Shown here one piece after another: positions 44,545 to 56,638 of a stretch of 64,000 nucleotides of DNA (the stretch's first letter is position 1; each line of letters opens with the position of its first letter). Both the position numbers and the translations under genes were made by a program. The notes beneath the pieces are model-generated. The model saw nothing but the letters and a program-made list of their open reading frames with translations, did not search any database and was not told where the DNA came from. Origin of the DNA: Trichodelitschia bisporula (taxonomy: Eukaryota > Ascomycota > Dothideomycetes > Phaeotrichales > Phaeotrichaceae); the NCBI GenBank assembly GCA_010356995.1, contig ML996690.1:747420-811419 (forward strand), written 5' to 3'.

Positions 44545-45240
44545 GTCTGCTTTTGCGGCATTAGCATGGCTGGAGTACGCGGGGCTATTATACACGGCCA
44601 GACAGATCTAATGTGAAGTCTGAGTTTGAAGAGTTCGAATTTGCAATTAACCTGATGGGAGCAGAGCTCTAACACATGCAACGGTAACTGTGTTAACTGA
44701 ATGTTGAAGTAGAAGACAAAGAGAAGAAGAGAGTGAGAGACCCTCGAGACTTAAATACATGATGCCAAGCATTCTCCTTTGCGCCCTCCTTCTTTCATGC
44801 TCACATTACATTATATGCTCCTTCCCGACATAACAATGCTCCTTCCACGCCTTCATCAAGACCGCTGTTGAGTTCTTTCGTGAAGATCTACCGCCGCCTT
44901 TTATGATGATTCGCCGAGACACGTGACTCCGCGATAATGCGCTCGGCTTCAACGTCAACACTAGGCTTAGCATGCCAAGTTTTTTCGTACGACGGTTGTC
45001 AGTGACAGCAGGTGTCATTGCGCGTCTATGACTGTGACCGCGACCTTGTGGAAGCACGCCGTTGGTCCATCATCACCGGTCCGTTCTGGTGGCTCACCAT
45101 CTCGAAAAGGACTGACACAACGAGTTGGCTGTAGACACCTCTCCACTCGCCACAGTCCATCGCACCAGAGAGGAAAGTGAGTTGGCTGGGGAATGGACAA
45201 GAGAGAGTGAGAGTGTGAGAGAGAAAACGGACGATCGACA
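44545..45240. other. convergent intergenic region containing an LTR-like repeat
   Basis: About 700 bp between two convergent genes. The repeat at 44653-44858 is the only structured element noticed. Confidence 0.6.
44653..44858 (-). mobile_element. LTR-like dispersed repeat, copy B (fossil)
   Basis: About 206 bp, minus-strand counterpart of 37103-37314. Its ends read TGATG..CATCA, an inverted-repeat pair typical of LTR termini. It has GTATTTAAGTCTC as a TATA-like element and a C/T-rich tract after it. The flanking five bases (TAACC and AGACC) match only partly, so a target duplication is not clear. No coding internal part is next to it. Probably an old solo LTR; the family is not identified. 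Confidence 0.62.
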
Positions 45241-47141
45241 TCACCCAGACTCCTCCTCACCACGCCCCCTAGTCGACCCAAGTTCTGACTCCGACCCAAG
45301 CAACGTTCCCCCCTCGCCCATCGCAGCCCCAAACCCCCACCCGCCCTCCGCCTGAGGCCCAAAATCTACGCGAACCCCGACAATCCCATGCCGCTCATCG
45401 AACATATCCTCGATGTGCGCGACCGGGCGCCACGCCCGGTCTTCGAACAGTGCCGCCACAAGCGCCGGAATGCCCAGTCGGGCTTGCAGCTCGCCGACAT
45501 CGTGGTGCAGGGCTCGGGCCGCCTTGACCGCTAGCACGAGGCCCAGGGCGACGAAGAGCATGTTTGCGATAAGGTGTGCGGAGAGGGGCGCGATGGGCAC
45601 GCGGGCCACGAGGTGCGGCTCGCGGACTTGGTATTCAATGACCGGGACGGGTTTGAAGGACTGGATGGCCATGGCGAGGAAGATGCGCGAAAAGCTGAGG
45701 CTCAAGGCAGTGAGGTTGAAGGTTTGAGCAGTATGGTCAATGATCGGATAGCTATAGGGTGGGATCATGGCTGTGGTGATGGCTTGGAAGTTGGCGACAG
45801 TGGCAAACTGCTGGAATTGGCTGCTGCGTTTGATCATGTTGGAGACGGAGAGGTTGCTGATGGTTGGGGTGAAGCGAGTAATCCTATTGTCGACGGAGGT
45901 GTATTCTAGGTCGTACACGGATGTACTGCAGTTTCCAGGTTCGAGTACCATGAATACTGTAAAGACGTGGACCAATAATGCAAAGTAGAAGGGATTGCTG
46001 TCAAGGGTGCCAACAGTGCTGTTTTGGGTCATACTTGAATTGGTGTAAAAGAACATCTGATAGAGAGGGTTGTACATATCTTCCAAACTGATTAGGAGGT
46101 CTAAGCAGGACCAGGCATCTGTTCCGTCATTCAATTTCATCACCGAGCGGGGGCATCGGTCTTCAAGTAGTGTACAGCTAGTCTTTACAGCAAAAGAACG
46201 AGCAGTGTAGTCGAGCGAGTTCAGTCCTGGGTCCTGGGGAGGGCCGAGGTATGTGTAGGTTTCAGAGTCTAGATCGTCAGTATGAGTCTTGATCCGAGTG
46301 GTTTTGGAGGTGTCGTCCAGTGCGTCCTGGGTGGGAGTGTATTCCGAATGGTTAAATATGCAGTCGTTCCCCAGCGTCGCGCACGCGGGGGTCAGCGCAA
46401 AACTGTACGATGGAGGGGTGTCCGGGTTGCGTAGTGTGGTAAGGTTTATTAGGACGGTCTCCGTTGCGAAGTGAAGCCAGGAATCCGTCAGCAGCACCAG
46501 GAAACTAATCTCGTTAGCCACGCTTCGATGTTCGGCGCAGCACACCTGAGAAGCAGGCCCAGGGCCAAAGTAGTAGTCATTGTCTTCAAGGCTTTGCTTC
46601 GTTTCTCGCGCTTTCGTCCCCAGCGCAGGGTGTAGCTCAACCACTGCCACAACGAGCCGAGCCCGCTGCTGGCCAATATGCGCAGAACGAGAGAGAGTTC
46701 ATACGGCGTTAGCAGTTCGGCTGTGTCTCCTGATTCTGCAGCATGCAAAATGCTACGAGCGACGGGGTACGATATCAGGGTGACGATGAAGCCAACGAGA
46801 AGGGGTGCGAGTGTGCTTGACCACGAGGCCAGGGTGATGAAGATGGTGGCGCTGAAGTCCAGGTAGATAACGCCCGAATCTTTGTGCGTTGTATTAAACG
46901 CAAGATTTGGTGTGACAAATTGGTGGGGGTTGACGCGGTAGTGAAAGACCAGGAAGAGGATGAAGTAGGAGAGAAGCATCATTGGAACGGTTAAGGCGAT
47001 AAGGGCCCAGGAGATATCCCTTTGGCGGCCGCGGATGCGTCGTCCATCGGCGTTTTCTGGGCTCGCGGCACCAAGTCTATTCGAGAGCTGGCGGGTTGTT
47101 GGGCTTTCGAACACTTCCGGTTGCTTCGTTGGGGCATCCAT
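45241..47141 (-). CDS. multi-pass membrane protein of unknown function
   Basis: Exons 47141-46546 and 46504-45241 give 619 residues; the intron is GTGTGC..GATTAG with a GCTAAC branch, and the join lies inside a membrane helix (LALGLLLSFLVLL). Membrane segments: about residues 42-66 (SWALIALTVPMMLLSYFILF), 95-125 (FSATIFITLASWSSTLAPLL), 190-212, and one near residue 525 (LIANMLFVALGLVLAV). Between the third and fourth lies a loop of about 300 residues with several N-glycosylation sites (NLTT, NHSE, NSSM, NSTV, NCST, NLSV) and paired cysteines, probably extracellular. Both ends would then be cytoplasmic. It resembles fungal transmembrane proteins without assigned function; a receptor or cell-wall sensor role is only a guess. 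Confidence 0.8.
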
Positions 47142-48252
47142 TGCGACGGGGCCTTCGGAAGATTGAACAGCTTGGGCGGGAATCAGGCTGGGGAGTTCGA
47201 TTTAAAAAGTGTGGAGGGGGGGCAAGAAACCAAACTCCCAGTCTGCCTTGCCAGTTGGTGCTTCCGGCCAAGTGGGGAATTGGCATGCGATGCAGCTAAT
47301 ACGGATGTACTGAACACTCAGTCCATTCGCAGTGGGGGCTGAGGTTGCTCTGGTGAAGGCCGGGTGTCCAATAACGAGGTTGCAAACCATGCGCCGAGAT
47401 ATCTTTGCAGGAAACGATGGGACTCGCATCAGGCTGGCTATTTTGGCATGCTTCGATAAGGCACTTCAATCTCGAAGAACTCAACTGCTGCGATGCCCCT
47501 TGTTCGAGGCTGAGACTTGGAACCATGCTGCTCCTCTCAGTGAAGGATGCTACCAATATCTCGCGCAAGTCTCCATCACTCCATAATCGTCAAGCCATAC
47601 CCGCTGATAGCCGCTCCCGGCTATGGAACGGAGTGGAGCATCTGCCCTATCGTACTACCGTAAGGTGCAGGACGGCGTCTAGGCGGCGGGATAGCGGGAG
47701 CGTTATTCTAACCTCACCTCTGCTTGAACCGATCGTGGTTTCATCGCTACGGATGTATGGGGCGGAAGTGCTTCTCTTGCATTTTTATGGTTGCCGCGTT
47801 GACTGCCGAGCAGATTAAAGAGGGTACATGAAGTGTTGCAGAACGAAGTGCTGTTGTACGTTTGTAAAGAAGTGAGACGAAGAAGAGAACGGAGGTCGGA
47901 AGCAAACAGACCCTAAAATATAGCCCTTCCTTCATGGTTCGCTGCATCATTCTTGGCGTCTTGGCACAACCCCCTTTCCATCAATGCAACCTGTTCGCAC
48001 CATCTCTTTCGATTGGGACTTCAGTCAGAATAGTCCAAGTCGCGACTTCGGCAACGGCACTGGAGAGCTTAGGTGAATCATAATGGCTCAAGTGTTGCAC
48101 TTCAAGTTCTTCATCCTTCTTCACATTCATAGCTTAGGACATCTATCTAGTGCCTCAATCATCACGACTCCAGCCATATCATCGTCCCCCCTTTCCAAAC
48201 CCCTAACCCACAACTCCCCGCCCACCGAAACCCCAAACTCCCATCCCCACAC
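47142..48252. other. intergenic region, no gene recognised
   Basis: About 1.1 kb between two minus-strand genes. The frame at 47405-47818 plus has no recognisable features. The promoter of the membrane-protein gene and the MCM5 3' end lie here. Confidence 0.55.
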
Positions 48253-50509
48253 CTAAACCCCACTCCGATAAACCTGCGCCCCCCCATGCCTCAACTGCAC
48301 CGTATCCCTCCTGGTGAGAACCACAATCGCGCGATTAAGCGCCTGCTCCGAGTACCCACGTCCCGTGACAAACTCCCTTCTCAGCGTCGCCAGACTCGTA
48401 CTCCACCCAATTGGCAACCTGCGCCTCAACTCCTCTTCCACCTTCGAAACCTCATCCATAAGCTCACGACTCCCCTGCCCCTCCGCACCCTGCGCAACCG
48501 CGTCCATAGTACTCGCAAGAAACAGCCGAATCGCCTCGTCGACATGTTCCTCGCCCGCCACCGGGGAGAGGGCGAGCTTTGCGAGGGATTCGGAAATGCG
48601 GACTATGGCTTCCAATTGCCGCACGGTGATGGGGATAGAGCTGCGGGCGTTGGCGGATACTTCTGCGGCGTGTACCTGTCGTCGAATGGAAACGAAGTGG
48701 CTTGAGAGTTTCTCAGCGGCTTCGGGAGAGAGGCGGGGGGCGCATTTTCTGGTCCGCGTTAGTAAGGGGGTATGAGAGTGAGGGGGAGAGGGGACGTACT
48801 GCTTGCAGTAGCTAATATACCGCTTCATCTTGTCAACCGGAATCTCCGCCTGGACCTGCTCCTCCACGCCCCGGCCACCCATCGCAAGTCCCATCACGTG
48901 CTTTGCAATCCGCTCATCCCGTCCACGATCATGCTCATCCCTGACAATGAAAATCATATCGAAACGCGACAAGATCGTAGTTTGGAAATCGATATTCTCG
49001 CCCGGACTCTTCAGGTCGTCGTAGCGACCGAAGATCGGATTCGCAGCGGCAAGGACGCTCGTGCGCGCGTTGAGAATCGTAGTGATACCGGCTTTGGCGA
49101 TAGAAATAGTCTGCTGCTCCATGGCCTCGTGGATGGCGACGCGGTCCTCGTCGCGCATCTTATCGAACTCGTCAATGCAGACTACGCCCCCATCTGCCAG
49201 GACCATGGCTCCACCTTCAAGGTAGAACTCGCGCGTGTTCGCGTCGCGCTGCACCGAGGCAGTCAAACCGGCCGCCGAGGATCCCTTGCCAGACGTGTAA
49301 ATAGCAATTGGCGCCGCCTTCTCCACGAACTTGAGCAGCTGACTCTTCGCCGTCCCGGGGTCGCCGAGGAGAAGGACGTTGATATCACCACGCAGCTTCA
49401 TGCCGTCAGGGAGGATTTTCTTGCTCCCGCCCATGAGCAGGCAGGCGATCGCCTTTTTGATATCCGCGTTGCCGTAGATAGACGGCGCGATGCAATTCGC
49501 GAACACTTCGTAGAGATCGGGCCGCCGTGACAGCTCGAGAAATTCCTGTTCTTCTTCCTCTGTGAACGTGGCGCTGCCCTTCATCGTATGGTCGACATCA
49601 GCGTGGATGCCGACAGCGCGGATGTACGGGTTACGCAGCGCCACTGCGTTCCCACCCCCCTTCGCACCCTTGGACTGGTAGATAGAGAACACGCCCGTGA
49701 CAGTGCATCGCGAGCCAGGCACAACGCGGTTCGTCAAGTAGCGGTCCGCGGAAATGAGAATGTGCCGCGGCAGCTCGCCGACGGGCACCTGGTCCGGCGC
49801 CTCCTGCAGCTTGAGCACCTGCTGGTCGATGAACTGGCACTTCTCATGGACGATGAAATACGGGTCCAGCGGGCAATTCTCGCCTGTGTCGCCGGGGCCG
49901 CGCTGGTGGCTGCACGTCCGCGGCAGGGTTATGCCCGTAAACCCGCCCGTCACGGGGAGCGTGTTCTGGTGACCGCAGTTACGGCATTGCAGGGAGAGGG
50001 AGGTAGCTTTGGAGGAGAGAGTGGAGGCGCCGATTACGATGCCCGGGATGCGCACGAGGTGGGAAATGTTTTCGGAGGTTAGGTCGCGGATCGAGGTGTG
50101 TGCGGCGGAGGAGTGGAGGAGGAGTTGGTGCTCTGGGATTTGGACGTCGCGTTGGGAGGGGTAGACGATTTTTTGGGTGCAGACTTTGAGGGCGGCTTCG
50201 AACTGCGCTGTGTCAGTTGGGGTTGAAGAGGAGGGGGGCGAGACGCACGATGGGGAGGATCTCGGCCGGCTCGGTGGTGAGCTTGTGCGCGAGCTCTTCG
50301 TTGTAGGAGATGAGGTGGGCGATGTCAATGTCACAGTAGTACTGCTTGACGAGAACATTTTCGCGGATCTGGTCTCTGTATATGAAGACGCCGGCGAGTT
50401 GGAAATCGAGGACGAACTCGAGGATCTGGGCGTGGATGTCGGCGCGACTGTCGGGCTGGACGTCGGTCTGCAGACCGGTGTTGATTGAGAAGACGGATTG
50501 CCTGTCCAT
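48253..50509 (-). CDS. MCM5: DNA replication licensing factor MCM5
   Basis: Exons 50509-50249, 50202-48800 and 48748-48253 give 719 residues. Intron 2 (48799-48749) is 51 nt without a stop, so the unspliced frame stays open, but GTACGT, ACTAAC and CCAG signals and the restored YCKQKCAPRLS show that it is an intron. Mcm5 is one of six ATPase subunits of the Mcm2-7 helicase loaded at replication origins. Visible: the N-terminal domain with a zinc-binding CRNC..C..C set, Walker A GDPGTAKS near residue 367, Walker B CIDEFDKM near 430, the arginine finger SRFDMIF near 500, and the C-terminal winged helix ([20 protein letters not shown]). G1/S-type promoter motifs lie 100-170 bp upstream. High confidence. 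Confidence 0.95.
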
Positions 50510-51542
50510 GGTGGCGGCGATGGTGAGGAGTGGGGAATTCGACGATGGGTATCACGAGCGCGATGAGAATGGGCTTAATGTTGGTGGTGTTGGAGTCGCA
50601 GTCGCGGGTTGCGGTTGACAGGGAGACGCGAAGTCGCGTTGGCGCGTCAGAGTTTGGCGCTGAGTGGGGGGACGCGTTGCTCATTAAGCGCCTGCTTTGG
50701 GACTAGCGTCTCTTTCATCTCTCACTCTCTCCTCACCACCACTAAAGAAGGCGGAATCACTTTCCTACTTCGGCATGATGATGGACTTTGGGTTCTTCGG
50801 GATTTTAGAGCAGGTGTCAACAGCATGATGACGGGTCTGACAACATTGTAGAGTGAGATACTGTAGCCACCATCTACGGATGTAAGTCATCACGAACCCG
50901 TCCATAGGTACTCTAACATCTCGGGCTTCCTTTTGCTCCGTCAAACACTTCAATCGGCTCCGATCCGGACATCTGATTACTTATGCCTCGCCTATCCTCG
51001 GTGCCATGATCAGCCGACTCGCAGTACCACCTGCCGCCTTACGGCTCGCCTTATGCCTTCGGGCTTGCCACTGATCACCCCGGCATCACATGTGAAAATA
51101 ACCGACGAGTCTCCTGAACGCTGTGGAGCATGTACATTTTCGTCAGTGAAGCGACTTGCATGTAGAGTAGACAAGACAGCGAAAACATCCATATGCCATT
51201 GAGCCCATCCCCTCATTCTGGCCTTCAAACAAAGAGCCGACATATCCCCCCATCTCCGCATTCCTCAAACCCGCCGAGTCCCTTGCCCCCCCGCCAGGCT
51301 GTCGCATGACCAATCACCAGCCTCCCAGCCGCCGCCCATCTGTCCCATGCCTCGGCTCTCACCAGCGTCGGGGATCAGCTTCCCCAGAAAACCCCCGCCA
51401 CCACTGCACCGCCTCTACCGAACTCAACCACCTCTAAATACTGTCGCAATCGCCGTGCCTTTGTCCTAGACCTGTTCACTTTACTCCTCCGCAACTCCTC
51501 TCCTCGTCGCGAACCTTTCCGTCTCCTCTCGCCCCCTCAAAG
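50510..51542. other. divergent promoter region of MCM5 and nitronate monooxygenase
   Basis: About 1.0 kb. Apart from the MBF/E2F-type cluster near MCM5, the NMO side has a C/T-rich leader from about 51470. No gene was recognised. Confidence 0.6.
50625..50677 (-). promoter_or_regulatory. cluster of MBF/E2F-type sites upstream of MCM5
   Basis: An exact MluI cell-cycle box ACGCGT (50672-50677), an E2F-type TTTGGCGC (50653-50660), GACGCGAA (50625-50632), AACGCGA on the minus strand near 50634-50640 and GGCGCGTC (50641-50648) lie within about 55 bp, 116-168 bp before the MCM5 ATG. MCB sites bind MBF (Mbp1/Swi6 or Res/Cdc10) and switch on replication genes at G1/S. Confidence 0.7.
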
Positions 51543-52686
<1,144 letters not shown>

Positions 52687-53154
52687 GTGTAGAAAATAGA
52701 GCTCGGAATCGGTATCGGCATATCTCGCACTTGTGTACTATTTGGGTCGGGGTTAGCATGTTGCCTGCTCGCTATGTAAATGTCATGTATCGCGGTTGAG
52801 CTTGTTGCCCTTACTTCACAATGCTGACTCTTCCCCTAGATGGTCCCTGTAAAGCATATTGCGCGTCCAACGGCTCCCCTCTTACCTAACTCGGTTATCG
52901 TGAAGCCTATTCCGTCATGGCAGTCTCCAACTCTGGCACCTTAGACAAGCGACCCATACTCTGGCTTCCACCTGTTCTTTCACTGAATTTGTCGTCCGGG
53001 TCCTTCGCTTCTGATACTAAACCTCGTACTCTCACTCAAGTTCATCTCTCGATACTTGACATCCATCTCTCATCCATCTGATCCATCACGAACAAGCCCA
53101 ACTTCATCCCAAACCCATCGCTTCATCAAGACAAAGCCATTTCCCGCTGGAACC
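52687..53154. other. intergenic region
   Basis: About 470 bp. The right half is a C/A/T-rich leader (many CATC and TCATC) leading to the ATG at 53155. Confidence 0.55.
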
Positions 53155-56100
53155 ATGGTCATCTCATCCATGATGAGGGTCATCACCCTCCTCCTCCTCC
53201 TCGTTGTCACCACTGCAGCCCGAATGCTCGCTCTGCATAACTACTCGGAGTCGATACCCAACAACCAGACCCACCCATACTGCGAGATGCCCTATCACTC
53301 TCTCGACCTCAGCCGCATCGTAGCCATGTGCGGCATAACGAAAAACCAATGCGGGCAGTGTGTGTCCATCTGCGCCGGTGTGTCCTCCCCCCTTCCCTTT
53401 GCCCCATCCCCTCAAATCCCATCCATCAAACCATATCCCATCAAACCCATCACCACCTCCTAACTCCACATCAGTAAGCTGTCTCCCCTACTTCGTAATG
53501 GACACTTGCTACCTCCCCCCAACCTCCTTCATTCTCCCGCACCTCTCCGGTCCATCCATCCTCGAAACCCCCCGTCTCGGCTTCTACCGCGGAGTGAACA
53601 TAACCCCCATCGCCCCCGCCTACTGCCGCAAGGCCTGGACGGGTGAAATGAACGCCCCCGAAACCCTCACCGCCAACATCCAAGACGCATGGCAACTCAA
53701 GCTCTTCCGCGTCATGCTCGCCCTGCCCGAACCCAAGGATCTGCCCCCGCTGTGGCAGCCGCCGAGCAGGATGTATAAGCAGACGCAAGAGCCGAAGGGC
53801 CACCTGAAGGACGCACTCGATGCTTGGAAAAGCTGGATTGCGAAGAAGGGGAATGCTGTCCGGCGCTTCGTACGCCGCCTGCTGTACGGCCCGGGCCAAG
53901 CCGACGAGACGACAAACCTCCCCGGTGCCGAACACCCTGACCACTCGCCACTGCCCACGCCTCCGCCGGCTAAAGCCGCAGCCAAAGCCGACGCAGCCAA
54001 AGACAGCAACTGGCGCACCCGCCCCCTATTCCCTTTCCCCCTCGGCGCCCACGCGGCACCCGTCGAGCCGCCGCAGCCCCCCGCCGAGGTCAACACAGAT
54101 GAAGACGACAAAACCCCCCTCGAGCGTCCCGTCCTCCCGCTGAACTTCGGGCACGGGCCGCGGATCGATGCCATGGTGCTCGAGGCGCTGCAGCGCCTGG
54201 ACAAGCGGGTGAATAATGTTGCGACTTCGACTAGCGGTGGTGGATCCGAGGCCGAGGCCACCGGGACGCAAAAGGCTCTCCCCGTCCCGTTCGACTTCTC
54301 CGAGCGCGACCCCCCCAAGCACGGCGCGGAAGGCGGTGAGGGACTCGAGGCCGAAGCTACCAGGACGAACCCAGCGATCCCCGTCCCGTTCGACTTTTCC
54401 GAGCGCGAACCCCCCAAGCACGTCGCGGAAGGCGGTGAGCGGCATTTGCTGCATTGGCCTGGGCACCCGAAGAAGGGGTGGATGCCGAAGTTTGGAGTCC
54501 ATATTGAGAAAGACGGTGGACATGAAGACAAGCCTAGCGAGGCCAATGGAGTCGAAGCCGGAGCCACCGACGCCGGGGCTAGCGCCGTCAACGGAGTTGA
54601 AGCCGGAGCGGTCACAGTGTGCGAACAATACTGCAAGCGCCAGATGCTCGACCTCGCTACCCGCGCCGAGCGAGGCCACGGCCCGCGCGTCCCGGTGTCG
54701 GCGGATGAAGTTCTTGCCGCACTGCAGGAGCACCCCGGGCCCGAGCGCGCCCACGGCATAGCTCCCGTGGACAGCGTTGACGTCGTCGACGCTGAAGCCC
54801 ACGACATCGGTAACGCACCCCGCGGCGTCGCCCTCATCGACTTCGAAGCCACGAAAGCAAACTGGGTCTGCAACGAAGCCAACATCGCCGCCGCCGCCAC
54901 CGACGACGCAGACCACAAAGTAGACTGCGAGCGCCTCATGCCCGCCCTCGCCACGCTGCAACGACACTCAGGCAGCAGCTCCAATCCCGCGCACCTCGTA
55001 CCCCGCGGCGTCAACGTCATCGACTTCGAAGCCACGAAAGCGAACTGGGTGTGCAACGAAGCCAACATCGAAGCCGCCGCCAAGGACCCAGACCACAAAG
55101 TAGACTGCGAGCGCCTCATGCCCGCCCTTGCCGCGCTAAGAGAGCACACCGACACCAACCCCAATCCCGCGCACCTCGTACCCCGCCAATTTGGCGGGGA
55201 ACTGGACTCCTCCGGTTGGATCCCCAATGGGATGATCAATGAAGAGCACGGGGGGTTCGATTCGACGGGCTGGATTGCGCATGAGCTGGCTAGTGATAAT
55301 CCCCCGGGGCCTGATGTGTTCGGGTTGATGCCGAAGGGCAAAGGGGGAGATAGAATTAGAGAGGATATGGAGTGGGATGGGGGCGCGGCGGGACGGACGT
55401 TGAAGCTTGCCGGCGAGATCGCTAAAGCGGATGGAGAGGGGAGTAAGGAAGAGAAGGACGCAGGGAGTGTCGAGGGCGCCATTTCAGAGAGGCGGAACTG
55501 GGTGAAGCGCTCCGCAGCGGCATATGCCCCATGGGGATATGGCCCGCATGTGGGTCCCGGAATAGGGCATGGGCATGGGCATTGGCAGGGCGGGTATGCT
55601 GGAAAGGGTGATTGGGGAAAAGGCGGGTATGGTGGACAGGGTAATTGGGGTGAGGGTTATGGGGGTCATGGGGAGCACAGTGGGGAGTGGGATCACGGTG
55701 AAGGTGCTGTTCAGCCTGCCGCGCCTGCCGCTCATGAAGGCGCGCCTGCTCCTGCTCCTGCGCCTGCTCCAGAAGCCGCTCCTGCCCCTGCTCCCGCTCC
55801 TGCTCCCGTCCCCGAAGCTTCCCAACATCCCGAAGCCGCGCCTGCCCCAGCCCCCGCTCCCGAGGCACCTGAACAGCCCACCGCCCCCGCCCCGGAAGCC
55901 CCGGCACAACCTGCTCCGCCTGCGCCCGAAGTAACCGTCAACGCCGAGGCCACTGCCAATGCCGAAGCCGAAGCACTTCAGCAACCGCCACCCGAAGCAC
56001 CGCAGCAACCGCCACCAGAAGCATCCGCCAACGCTGAGGCATCTGCTAGCGCCGAAGCTCCTGCCCCGGCGCCCCCTGCGCCCGAGAAAACAGCCAACGC

Positions 56101-56539
56101 TGAAGCGGGCGCTGCTCCCGCGCCTGCGTCCGACGTTCCCGGTGCGAGCGCTAGTGCATGGGCAAGCGCAAGCGCGGGCGTGTGGGAAAGTGCGAGTGCA
56201 TCTGCCAGTGCATGTGAGTCGGTATGTGCATCTGCCAGTGCGTGGGCGTCGGCATCTGCCTCCGCCTCTGCGAGTGCACGGGCATCTGCGACGTCGACGA
56301 CGCGGGCCAGTCCCAGTTCCAGTGCCAGCGCTTCGGCGCGGAGCTCGCAGATCTGGACTGAGAGCATTGCAGCACATAGGGCGATGCCGCCTGCGAAGAC
56401 GATGGGATTTAACGGGGTGGCTATGGGGGTTCTCCTCTGTTTCTCTTTCTTTGCTCTGATGTTTGGGTATGGGCATGTCGTGTTTTCGTGGTATATTTGG
56501 TTGGGGGCGTGCTTGCTGAACGGCTTGGTTTCTTCGTAG
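53155..56539 (+). CDS. secreted mosaic repeat protein, unknown function
   Basis: Exons 53155-53377 and 53475-56539 give 1095 residues. A signal peptide (MMRVITLLLLLVVTTAARM) opens it. A cysteine-rich N-terminal domain follows (CEMPYHS, VAMCGITKNQCGQCVSICAVSCLPYFVMDTC). Next come a 33-residue tandem repeat with PVPFDFSER (333-398), a 60/61-residue tandem repeat with FEATKANWVCNEAN and DHKVDCERLMPAL (525-645), GWI repeats, and a Lys-Arg pair near residue 753 (NWVKR-SAAAY), a candidate Kex2 site. Then follow a Gly/His/Tyr/Trp-rich block with GHGHGHW (about 770-820), a long Pro/Ala/Glu block, a Ser/Ala/Trp block with ASASA runs, and a C-terminal membrane helix (VAMGVLLCFSFFALMFGYG). I recognise no family. 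It converges on the racemase gene with 99 bp between the stops. It could be a cell-surface or secreted, proteolytically processed protein. Confidence 0.72.
54248..54445 (+). repeat. 33-residue tandem repeat in the secreted protein, 2 copies
   Basis: EAEATGTQKALPVPFDFSER then EAEATRTNPAIPVPFDFSER, each followed by (D/E)PPKH.AEGGE. The second starts exactly 99 nt after the first (54248 and 54347). Confidence 0.9.
54824..55186 (+). repeat. 60/61-residue tandem repeat in the secreted protein, 2 copies
   Basis: Units begin at 54824 (GVALIDFEATKANWVCNEAN) and 55007 (GVNVIDFEATKANWVCNEAN). Both end NPAHLVPR and share DHKVDCERLMPALA. Each has two cysteines about 18-19 residues apart. Long stretches are nearly identical also at DNA level, pointing to recent duplication or gene conversion. 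Confidence 0.92.
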
Positions 56540-56638
56540 CGTGCTTTCTGGACTTTGGAGCCTGTTAGTGTTTGGTATACTTGATATATGTACACCCGCC
56601 TAGCGGGATAGACCTTAATAAATAATCCACACACTCTT

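Noticed and set aside
53360-56539. Fungal RiPP precursor with repeated core peptides
   Set aside because: The repeats are long domains, Kex2 sites do not flank each unit, and no modifying enzyme gene (DUF3328/UstYa type) is nearby.
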